From: Erigeron canadensis
Lineage: Eukaryota > Streptophyta > Magnoliopsida > Asterales > Asteraceae
Assembly (NCBI RefSeq): GCF_010389155.1
Contig: NC_057767.1
Coordinates: forward strand, 496,001 to 560,000
Reading direction: 5' to 3'
DNA length: 64,000 nucleotides
Made by a program: the position numbers and the translations under genes
Shown here: positions 12,017 through 21,276 of the stretch, in pieces
Layout of the letters: the number at the start of each line of letters is the position of its first letter
Numbering within the stretch: the stretch's first letter is position 1
Notes under the pieces: model-generated
What the model was told of the DNA's origin: nothing
Databases searched by the model: none
What the model saw: the letters and a program-made list of their open reading frames with translations, nothing else

Positions 12017-13470
12017 ACACATCTGCTTTTGACTAATATTTTTAATTTCTAATTCAAACTTGCTATCTGACTTACTGCTGTTGTATAATATGCGAGTTGT
12101 AACTCCATTTGGCTGCTTAATTATTTTAGGCAATAAATAGATGTACTTTATATTATTTATTCTCATAAAAGTCATATAATGTCTTGAATTGATGACATTC
12201 AAGCATATGAGGCAATGTGTCTCGACTTCACACGATTTTATGGAGAACATAGATAGGAAACTCAGGTTTCAGAAAAGGGTTGGAAGCCGTATGTACGTAT
12301 CCGATAATCATACTACCAGAATGCCAATTTATACAATTTTGTTATTCATATTGTGTTAGTCCAAATAATGAGCACTCCATGTAACCGAAAAGAACCTTTT
12401 GTGCGAAACTGCACACATATGCATAAAATATAGTCAAGAATCTGATAATCAATCGCAAAACACTTACGTAGGTACCTTTATTACTGTTATGGTTTTAATG
12501 GATTGAAGTTGTTCATACCCACACCAGGGCGGGATTTGAAATCGTGGTTTAATGGGTTGAAGTTGAAGTGGATCAACTATCTTTGTTGTGGCAAGGAACA
12601 AGATAAGCCAAACCCCAACAATGTCCAAGTCTATCCTATGAAGTTATGCTAAATATGACTTGTAAAAAGAATACTTTCCTTCACTCAACAAATCTCAAAA
12701 GAACCAAAGTCACACTAGTATAAGACTGAATCATTTGGACAACAAAGGTGTTCAAAAAAGATGCAAGGACCATCGGTATGTACTCTTCAAGCCAAACATG
12801 AACAAGGACATATTTTTTTCTCTGTGGCTCCAACATCATCTCATTACCAAAAGAAACGAAGAAGGAAACCGTTTTTGAACTCATCACCCGATTACCAAGA
12901 GACTTTCTACTCATTAAAAGGAAAAGTACAAAAGAGCATCCAAATTCACAAAGCTCACGAGCACATGGTCCACTGGTGCCATATATGGACAATGTCGCTT
13001 AAAGAGTCCAATGAAGGGATTTATCAGATTCTTGATAATTTCACACACAAACATGACAAGTACGAGTGACATGGTAATGTGAGTCAATGGTATGATGTCG
13101 TCCTTTTTAAGCTCGATGATCTGTAACAAGTAGTACTTGTATGTGAAACTTGTCAATATCATTTATACGTTGCAAGTCGTTTATGAACAGCAGCTGGATC
13201 TACCGATTTTGACAATTGCAAGTGTATGTTTGTGTGAATATGTATGTAAATGTATTTTGTAAATGATTTAAAACCAGTACAAACAAATTGCAATTATTAA
13301 ATAATTAGTTAATATTCAAATTGTCAAATTAAAATGTATTATGCTAAATAACGTATTTTATTAAGTTCTCAGTTTTCAAGATCATATAACTAATTAATTT
13401 GTATTTTATTCGAGTAAAAAACTAAATAACTTTAAATTAAAAAAAAAAAATTGCAAAAAAATTGCAAAAA
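12017..13470. other. trihelix 3' UTR and unassigned intergenic DNA
   Basis: The first 150 to 250 bases are likely the trihelix 3' UTR. At about 12520-13070 is a block of more balanced composition with overlapping open frames on both strands of about 100 codons; none has a recognisable domain, and the block may be a decayed transposon. The rest is AT-rich up to the tRNA-Leu gene. Confidence 0.4.
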
Positions 13471-13552
13471 GTCAGGATGGCCGAGTGGTCTAAGGCGCGA
13501 GACTCAAGCTCTTTTCCTTTCGACGGCGTGGGTTCGAATCCCACTCCAGACA
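13471..13552 (+). tRNA. tRNA-Leu (CAA anticodon), first tandem copy
   Basis: An 82-base class II tRNA with a good A box (TGGCCGAGTGGTC) and B box (GGGTTCGAATCCC). The loop CTCAAGC gives anticodon CAA. The acceptor stem GTCAGGA/TCCAGAC has one A-A mismatch at the fourth pair, and the anticodon stem CGAGA/TCTTT has a C-T mismatch and a wobble pair. The variable arm is also imperfect. It may be functional but is not a perfect copy. A T-rich run follows directly. A second copy lies 162 bases downstream. Confidence 0.7.
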
Positions 13553-13632
13553 TTAATTTTTAATTTTTTCTTTTGTATTTTATTTTTATGCTTATAGATT
13601 TATTTGGTATCTTTATGAAAAAATTGCCAAAA

Positions 13633-13714
13633 GTCAGGATGGCCGAGTGGTCTAAGGCGGGAGAATCAAGATCTTTTCCTCTCGAGGGCGTGGGTTCGAA
13701 TCTCACTCCTCATA
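13633..13714 (+). pseudogene. decayed tRNA-Leu(CAA), second tandem copy
   Basis: Aligned base for base with the copy at 13471 it keeps the A box, most of the B box (GGGTTCGAATCTC) and a CAA anticodon in the loop ATCAAGA. However, the 3' acceptor strand has become TCCTCAT, so the stem with GTCAGGA has a C-C mismatch and a terminal G-T pair, and T-stem pairing is weakened. The flanking TTGC-AAAAGTCAGG is shared by both copies, showing a tandem duplication of the whole locus. Pol III might still bind, but a stable tRNA is unlikely. Confidence 0.65.
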
Positions 13715-16700
13715 TTACTTTTTTATTTTTCCCTTTGTGTTGTTTATGTTATTATGTATATACTTTTTATTTGCTATGTATGGTTATAGACTAATAGCCG
13801 ATTTATTTTGTGAGAACAATTAATGCATTAGATGTGCTTAACGTTTACATGAACGTAACTATATTTTGTATGGAAAAAGCGCCATATATGCTCGTGACTT
13901 GACACACTAAAACACAAATTTGTTTTAACTTTTTCCTTTGTTTTAACATGAATGTACTTAGCTTTATGTCTAGGTAAATTTTTGAGCAATTTTATACTTA
14001 CAGCTATCTTCTTATAAAAAAGTATTGCCTACTAATTAGTTTCAATTATTAGATCATTTTACATGCCACATAGAACCATTTTTAAAGCGGCGAAATACTT
14101 AATTAACAAGCTGTGACCAAGCTTTAAATTGCATTGCTCGAGTGTTTATTAAGCTTAGGTGTATTATCGAGCTTTTCAAGATTATGAATTATAGTAGAAA
14201 GCATTTTAGATTTTTGGACGTTAGTTACTAATGCATGTGTTTGTAAGTTAATATCCGTTTTAACTTGTTTAATATGTAAAGGTGTTTTGTTTCCAATTTT
14301 CATAAAACTTATACCAATTTCTATGCATATACCGTTAATTTGTACCTTGTGATGAATCATCAATGTGGTTGGTTGTTTGGTTTTATTGGTAAGGGCCTGA
14401 GACCATATATCATGGTATTGTATGGTACTATGGTATGCCTTTCCAAGTAGTAAACTTAAACTGTCCCCTTTTCTTGCATCAACCACTTGTACATTAGGTA
14501 CAATATGTGAATCTAACCTTTATTACATGCATCAATAACTTGTACACTTTGATTGTGAGAAAGTGATGTGAGCTTTTACTTATTTATTGTGTTTGATTTG
14601 TCAGTGGGTATGAATTCAATAAGATGGGACCAAGCTTTCAGAAAGTATTTTGCCTAGACCATAAGATAAGCAATTGGTCAGTGTTTGCTTTGCTTGAAGT
14701 AGCACATGGTTAGCCTGTGCACTGTTTTTTGGACCATTGTTGTGTTTAAAGTGTCCACAATTTGTGGTGGCACCCATTCTAAGGTCTTGTAACAAGTTTT
14801 CATTTATTTGGACTATCTATCGTTGACTTTCTTTTGTTAGTATTCATATGAGAAGAAGACTAAATTAAGAAAATATAAGAGTGATAGACTGATAGTGGCA
14901 TATCCTTCAAATTGATCGTACCATCACTTACGCCGGATCCCATCATAACTCCAGAGTTAGCGTGTTTACGTGAGAGTAGTATCAGAATAGATGACTAATT
15001 ACTAGGAAGCTCTAATGTCGTAACCCTCTTTTTAAAAGAAAAACCAAAAAAATTAGTCCATAATAATTGTCCTGTAGAAAATGGTGATATAATCGTCCAT
15101 AGTAATGTGTATTTCAATACGAAGTTGTCAACTTTACACCAAATTATAATTAGAGATAGTTGTGTATAACAAAAGTATGATGTATTGATGTGTATATATC
15201 ACTTGAATCACTTTTGATATAAATAAAAAAATAAAAAGATACACACCAAAGTTCTTTGCAACAAAGACAATAACAACCATTTATACATTTAAGAGAAACA
15301 AACAACGATTTTCAAAGGTGGTACAAAGTATTTTCTCCATAGTACATACGGCCATACACACAAATTTTATGCATCACCTAATTGTACATCATATTGAATA
15401 TGACATTATGATGCTTATGCTTGTATAGTGAAAAATATTTTTGCACATCTTACCTTCTTTCAAAAAAAAAAAAAAAACGTTCAAACTAATAATGACAAGT
15501 TAAAAGATTTGAACTGTCAATAATCTTTCATTACCAGGTGGAGTAGCATATATGATCTTGAGTACTTTTATTCAAAAAATTTCTTTATGGTTTTCTTACA
15601 TTTTCATTGGGGTAGGTTGCGCCATGGCCCATGCGACAAGATTAGATATTTTTGATTAGTGGCTTTCGTAGTTGGAAAAATAACTTACATTGTTACATTA
15701 CTCATTTTGAAAAGAACATTTTAATGGAAAATTTATATTATGTGCATTTTAAATTAAGGTGGCGTGCACTGCCACTGCCCCTAGACCCCGACAAGGGCAG
15801 ACATTTTGATCCCGACAAGGGAACGCAACTCCGAACCCTGCCATAATAATCGATATTAAGTTAGTTTTAACAAATGAACTCGTATATGAGCTTTATCAAA
15901 AAATCTTAATTGGTCTAAAGTAACAACCGGTACACTAAAATCAGTAAATACTATAAACAAATGACCATATATAAAATTTTACTTTTGAAAAAAGGGCTTA
16001 AGAACAGGGAGTGGGAGCTCTCTTGTCGACTACAATGAGAGGTAGGGGCCTTTTTGGCGAACTATGTAAGATTTGATCCGTGCCTATTATTTATGGGTGA
16101 TGATCAATACATCACTCGTTTTTGACCGTATACCACTAAATGTAGACCGTATACCACCAAATGTGTTTTAAAGTGTTGTATAGATCTCGTCCTTGTGTTT
16201 ATATACTATACTATATACTATACATGATTTTTAATGCACCTCATTTATTGCAACCCCAAATATACTGTACTATATACTATGATAGTACGACATGTTTCAA
16301 CCCCAAATATAATGTGAACGTATATAATAGCTTGGTTGGACACTTTATATTGCAACCGGGACAGGATTTCCTTAAATTAATTCTCCAATTTGAGTTAAGT
16401 TGGAAAAATCTTGACCTTTGAATAAAAAATCAAAGACTAAGATTCAAAAATCTTGACCCTTGATTTTCATTTAAGGATCAAGATTATTAAGAGTAACTTG
16501 AGGGTATCCCCTCCCATTACAACCATACTACATTAAATCTTAAATTGGGCCATTAACGTCCAGCATGCATGTATAGATGATATATACACAAGAGCACTAC
16601 TGGGTTAGGGTTTTTGGAAGACTTAAGCCATATCAATTTTGGAAACTAGATCATTAACATATAAAATAAAGTATAAACAAGAAAAAGGAAAAAATAAAAA

Positions 16701-16774
16701 AAATAACCCGATGTTTAAGTAGTTTTGGCCAAAGGACATCTCTTGTTGAACACCTAACATGTCCATATAATCTA
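13715..16774. other. gene-poor intergenic DNA
   Basis: About 3 kb with no gene I can support. A 120-codon frame on the minus strand (14124-14486) has no known domain. A poly-A run of 15 or more lies near 15461. A small GC-rich block stands out at 15756-15842. Around 16110-16165 the phrase GACCGTATACCA is directly repeated. These look like transposon debris. Confidence 0.45.
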
Positions 16775-16792
16775 GAGTTAATTACTAAAATG

Positions 16793-17212
16793 CAATATTT
16801 TAAAAACCGGTATTTTAATTATACTGGTGTGGAAAAATTTTCCGATATTACCGGAAATACCGGCTGATACGACTATCTTAGTTTATTTTATTATTAATCT
16901 GCAAAATTTGTTAACGACTATAGTCAAAAAGCAATTATAATTAACTCAAAAATAATACCAAATGGGTATTTCATAATAAAATATAAGGTTTAAAGTTCAC
17001 AAATAACAAAAACTAACATTAAAGTATCATAAAAAAAATATTTAAAAAAATTTCAAAAAACAAAAATGAAAATACCGATAATACCGGAAAATACCGGAAA
17101 TACCGGGCGTTATAAAATAGTGAAAATACCGAAAAAATACCGGGATTAAAATACCGTAGTACCCTCACATACTGGTAATACCGACCAGTATATACCGGTA
17201 TTTAAAACATTG
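16793..17212. mobile_element. hAT-type MITE copy 1, nested in the fold-back element
   Basis: A 420-base insert with terminal inverted repeats CAATATTTTAAAAACCGGTA and TACCGGTATTTAAAACATTG. It is flanked by 8-base direct repeats CTAAAATG (16785-16792) and CTTAAATG (17213-17220), one mismatch apart; 8 bases is the hAT size. It interrupts the left terminal repeat of the outer element just inside its end. The interior is full of ATACCGG motifs. Non-coding. Confidence 0.8.
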
Positions 17213-17527
17213 CTTAAATGGTACCTAACGTGTCCGCAATATTGCTGGTTTGATACCTTTCCTTTCGAAATTACGCGGATCATACCTAACGTTTTCAAAA
17301 CTCTACTCGGACCATACTCGAACTAAACGCCATTTGATGGCCACTTTAAACCCCCCACGTGACTTGCACATGAGGGGTAAAGATGTAATATCGCGTTTCT
17401 TAATTACTTAAATGGTACCCAACGTTTGTATCATATTGCTGGTTTCATACCTAACGTTTAGTTATTAATTTTTTTTGTATTTTTTTGTACTTTTATTTTA
17501 TTTTGAGACGTGAATTTCGCTTTAAGC

Positions 17528-17900
17528 CAATGTTTTAAAAAAAGGTATTTTAGTCATACCAGTGTGGAAAAATTTCCGGTATTATCGAAAATACCGCCAG
17601 TACGACTATTTTTAATTTGTTTATTTTTTTAAAAAAACTTCTCCAAAACTTGTTATAATTTAACGAAAATAGTCAAAATGCACTTATAATCCACTAAAAA
17701 AAAAAATACCAAATAGGTATTTCATAACAAAATATAAGATTTAAAGTTCACAAATAACCAAAAATCGCAATAAAGTATCATAATTTTTTTTTTTATAAAT
17801 AAACTAAAATTTTCTTTTTTGAAATATTGGAAATACTGCAACGGTAATATCGGAAAATACCAGAAATACCGGCCGATATTTACCGGTATTTAAAACATTG
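17528..17900. mobile_element. hAT-type MITE copy 2, nested in the fold-back element
   Basis: A 373-base relative of the MITE at 16793, in the same orientation, with ends CAATGTTTTAAAAAAAGGTA and TACCGGTATTTAAAACATTG. It is flanked by perfect 8-base direct repeats CTTTAAGC (17520-17527 and 17901-17908). It is inserted in the left arm of the fold-back structure near its centre. The perfect target duplication suggests a younger insertion than copy 1. Non-coding. Confidence 0.85.
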
Positions 17901-18495
17901 CTTTAAGCTCCGTGTAACGCTTCGACAGTAGGAGATCTAGCATACGTTGCTGTTAGAAGAAAAAAAGACAACATATGTTAGACCTATTGCCACACGAAGT
18001 TTCAAGCGAAATTCACTTTTCAAAAAAAATACAAAAAAATTAAAAAAAAAAAAATTAACTAAACATTAGGTATGAAATCAGTAAAATCGTGCAAACGTTA
18101 GGTACCATTTAAATAATTGAGAAACGCGCAATACATCTTTACCCCTCACGTGCAAGTCATGTGGGGGGTTTAACATCCATTAAACGGCGTTTGGTTTCAG
18201 TATGGCTCGAGTGGAGTTTTAGAAACGTTAGATATGATCCGCGTAATTTCGAAAGGAAATATATCAAACTAGCAATATCGCGTAAACGTTAGGTACCATT
18301 TAAGTAATTAACTCTCTAATCTAAGCATTTATTCACGTGAAAAAGACATGATGGCATGATCTACGTTTGAACAAAGATGTAAAAATTAGATGCATACATG
18401 ATGACATAAAAAATAGATGTAATTAATATACATTCACTTGGTCCACTAGAATTAAAACATTATTGACATTACATCTTATTGAGTACTTGCATAAT

Positions 18496-18825
18496 TTAAA
18501 CAATTAACCCCTTGTGGAAGACCATAGATGGGACAGCAAAGCGAGCCGAAAATGATCTTGATAGATCATCATAATCGTTTAGCATTAATCCGTCATCAAA
18601 ATTTTGTGCATACTCAAAAGGATCATAGCTGAATTGTGTCGAATTTGAGACCCCATGCACTTTTTTCTTACTTTTCTTGATTTTCCTCCACAAAATGCTC
18701 CATATGGGTGCTTCTAAACCTACATATATACGAGTAGTGATGAATAAACTGTTGTCGACCTTGTCTTGTCGTCGGATCCTGCTCTGGCAGCCGGAGTTGC
18801 ACCAGCCCGTAATAGTGGCTTCCAT
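18496..18825 (-). CDS. small conserved plant protein of unknown function
   Basis: An uninterrupted 109-codon gene starting MEATITGW and ending HKGLIV. Features are a hydrophobic tryptophan-rich centre (PIWSILWRKIKKSKKK), the motif YDPFEYAQNFDDG, and a serine/arginine-rich tail (DDLSRSFSARFAVPS). I remember this combination (PIW-LWRKI, SYDP-Y-NFD-G, SFSARFAVPS) from small uncharacterised plant proteins, but know no function. The codon pattern and strong C-terminal motif argue for a real gene. No signal peptide or clear membrane segment. It stands alone next to the fold-back transposon. Confidence 0.75.
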   Translation of the reverse strand: MEATITGWCNSGCQSRIRRQDKVDNSLFITTRIYVGLEAPIWSILWRKIKKSKKKVHGVSNSTQFSYDPFEYAQNFDDGLMLNDYDDLSRSFSARFAVPSMVFHKGLIV

Positions 18826-18966
18826 GTCTAAATTAAATGGAGTAAGAAGCTAATTAAGTAGAGAATGGGAGTTGGTTTTGCTCTATGTTGGGGAAAGGAT
18901 GTATAAGACATACACATAACAAAGTCACCAACCAGCCTCACTTGAATGTGGTTTGTAGATGAGTGG

Positions 18967-18972
<6 letters not shown>

Positions 18973-19006
<34 letters not shown>
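18973..19006. repeat. (AT)n microsatellite
   Basis: An uninterrupted AT dinucleotide run of about 34 bases, about 150 bases upstream of the minus-strand gene at 18496-18825. A likely length-polymorphic site in or near its promoter. Confidence 0.9.
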
Positions 19007-19009
<3 letters not shown>

Positions 19010-19216
19010 GGAGTATTTTATTTTATATATACGAGCAATGTGGATGAATTTATTATATATATACATAGTACAATTTGTCTACATATACACAGATATGTCA
19101 TATGTACATGACACTTTTCATCAGATGTTTTGTAAACGTGGAATACAGAAAATGCCTCTTATTTGAGAAAAATACCTCTTATTTTTCATTTTTGTTTTCC
19201 AAGAAAATATGGAATA

Positions 19217-19320
19217 CAGAAAATACGATCAAATCATAGTTTCAATAAAAGTTTTCCCAAAAACAGTGCAGAAAATGCGATCAAATCATAGTTTCGATAA
19301 AAGTTTTCCTAAAAATAGTG
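19217..19320. repeat. 52-base tandem duplication
   Basis: Two adjacent 52-base units differ at only a few positions (CAGAAAATACGATCAAATCA and CAGAAAATGCGATCAAATCA at their starts). Long T runs follow at 19351-19390. No function evident. Confidence 0.8.
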
Positions 19321-19390
19321 TTTTTCACTGTTCAATAAAAAATTGAAAAACACTTTTTTTTTTTTTTTTACACTTTTTTTTTTTTTTTTT

Positions 19391-20610
19391 CACTTTTAAG
19401 TTTTACATTTTTTAAATTTTAAAAACCTCAAATGATATATTAATTTTTGGCTGTTGCCGAAGTTTCTATTATAACTTTTAACTAAAATAATCCTAGACAT
19501 TTGATATAATATTTTTTTAGCTTCGGCATCTTGTTTGAAGTTTTCATAAATATAATTGATATATCGCTTATATAAAAGGCAACATTACTTTGTTTAATCA
19601 TCTTTATGATCACTTATATACTGTATGAAACTAGAAATCTATATATAACCATTAACACGACAACCTATCAGTTTTTACCTTCATAGATATTTATTTGGAC
19701 CAAAATCAATTTGCAGCCGTCTTAACGACATTTGCTGTCAGCGGGTGGCGCACAAAAACCTTGTTGAGATCATGACATGGTCCATTTAGGGGACGATATA
19801 CTTTTTGCTAAGTGGTTTAAACCATAACGTATAAAGGACAGGAGGCGATATGCTCTTCTTACAGCCATCATGAGGCATTCATTTTTCCTTAAAGCGATCC
19901 CTTTACCAAAAAAACAACAAATAAAAAGTATTGCCTGGGATTCCTTTGAGTACATCAAAATGATAGTATAAGCCAAAACTGGCCAGGATGGTTAACTTGG
20001 GTAATGGGTCAAGTCAAAATGGGCAATTTACTGATACAGGGCAAAACAGGCCTGGTTGGATAACTCTGACTATGCAAATTTAATAAAAGATAACAACATG
20101 TAAGTCAAGATTCTGCCATAATGTAACATACTTGTATCATTACCTGTTTATGTCCATAATTTTTGGGCTCATTGATGGCAACCTTAAGAACATTGTATGC
20201 AAGTTTATTGATAAAAAAACATTATGTTCTATTATGATTTATGGAAAAACCATAATTTTGGCCGATCTTCGTTTTTCTTCGTATCCTCGTCTTCCTTTGA
20301 ATTTTCACCTTCTTTCAAGTTGATTGCCTCAGTTTGTTATCAACTTTACCTTCTTTAACTTTGTCGCCACCACCAGATTTTGAAGTTGGGACTTTTGATA
20401 TTCCAGACACTGAGGCCCTGCCAGCTCTTAGAGGGCAAAACTCTAAGTTATTTAAACTGTAAGATCACAATAAAGATTAAGAAAAGGTAGCACATTGCTA
20501 AGTTGAAATTATAGATTTCTCTTGTAGGACAATTAGTCCATATTTATTGTCAATTTCTTTTTTACTATGAATTTAAGTACTTTTTTTAGTCTGGTAGCCA
20601 ATTCATTGCA
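19391..20610. other. intergenic DNA, possible gene fragments
   Basis: Mostly AT-rich. From about 20360 to 20457 a plus-strand frame reads PPPDFEVGTFDIPDTEALPA followed by LRGQNSKLFK and then a donor-like GTAAGA. It has exon-like composition, but I cannot name the family. It sits just upstream of the PLGG1 remnant and may have been carried along with it. Confidence 0.35.
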
Positions 20611-20953
20611 GCAGATAAGCAATTCAAACAGGCTTTTGTTGCTGCTTTAACCAAGTTTTAACTTTCAAGTGCTATTCTTGGGATTTTCTGTATATTAACT
20701 ATTCTTGTGATTCTTGATGTTGCTATTCCATCAGCCGCTAATGCTTTCATGAATTATTTTTTTTTGAACCTGCACTTTTGTATTCAAAGATGGTGCCTTT
20801 GTTTTTTGTCGTGTCTTTGGTTATTTTGCCTCTTGCTGTTCAAGATATTCCTGCAGCTTCAGGAGTCAAAATCTGTGCCCTTTTAGTTTGGAGGGTGGAT
20901 AGCTTCACTTGCAGTTGCAGGATATGCGCCTATAGCTGTTAGAATCAGAAATG
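20611..20953 (+). pseudogene. PLGG1-like: broken fragment of a plastidal glycolate/glycerate translocator gene
   Basis: Read in three successive frames this matches the N-terminal (LrgA-like) membrane part of PLGG1, the photorespiratory chloroplast inner-envelope glycolate/glycerate translocator. Readable pieces are ADKQFKQAFVAALTKF, then a TAA stop at 20659-20661, then SSAILGIFCILTILVILD and IPSAANAFMN; after a frame change in a T run near 20757-20765, EPALLYSKMVPLFFVV and LPLAVQDIPAASGVKIC; after another frame change near 20885, GGWIASLAVAGYAPIAVR. One stop and two frameshifts make it non-functional. No intron is visible across the match, which fits a single exon or a processed or transposon-captured piece. 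The LrgB-like C-terminal half is absent. Confidence 0.75.
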
Positions 20954-21276
20954 ATAGCTGCTGAAGGTTGCTGCATTGAGCGTAATTCTGTTGCATCTCT
21001 TTTAGGCAAAATAATGGTTCGGGCACATGAAAAAGTTGTCCATGGAAGTCCGCGTTGCAGAAAGATGAAGGTTTTCTTTCCGCATGTAAATACAACAAAT
21101 ACAAAAAAAAAAACAAAAAACTTTTTCTATTAATTTGGGCAAATCAACCCTGACTATCAGTGTGATTTTTGTGAGATTTGAGTGGTTTTTTTATGTAATT
21201 GAGATTGAATCATGCTGATTTGAGAATCAATAGACTTAATTTTATTATAATAGATAAGTTTTTGTTTAGATAATAC
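20954..21276. other. spacer after the PLGG1 remnant
   Basis: A short frame at 20951-21133 encodes about 60 residues without a known domain. It is followed by AT-rich DNA that is probably the 3' UTR of the minus-strand DUF630/DUF632 gene. Confidence 0.4.

Larger units (their letters stand above)
16775..18314. mobile_element. Mutator-like fold-back element with two nested MITEs
   Basis: The outer ends are inverted copies of GAGTTAATTACTTAAATGG. They are flanked by 9-base near-identical direct repeats, TATAATCTA at 16766-16774 and TCTAATCTA at 18315-18323; a 9-base duplication is the usual mark of Mutator-like elements. After removing the two inserted MITEs the core is about 730 bases and almost entirely an inverted repeat. 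For example, CGAAATTACGCGGATCATA on the left is matched by its complement near 18230-18250, and CCCCCCACGTGACTTGCAC by its complement near 18155-18172. The fold centre lies near 17950-17960. The terminal sequence (TTACTTAAATGGTACC) is also repeated directly inside each arm (near 17400 and 18110). No coding capacity. Confidence 0.8.

Noticed and set aside
12681..13162. Overlapping frames of 80-100 codons on both strands
   Set aside because: No recognisable domain, no splice or promoter context, and open on both strands, which suggests chance in a block of balanced composition.
14124..14486. 120-codon minus-strand frame
   Set aside because: No known motif and no promoter or homologous features seen; surrounded by transposon-like DNA.
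18963..19166. 67-codon frame with an IYIYIY run
   Set aside because: Product of the (AT)n microsatellite.
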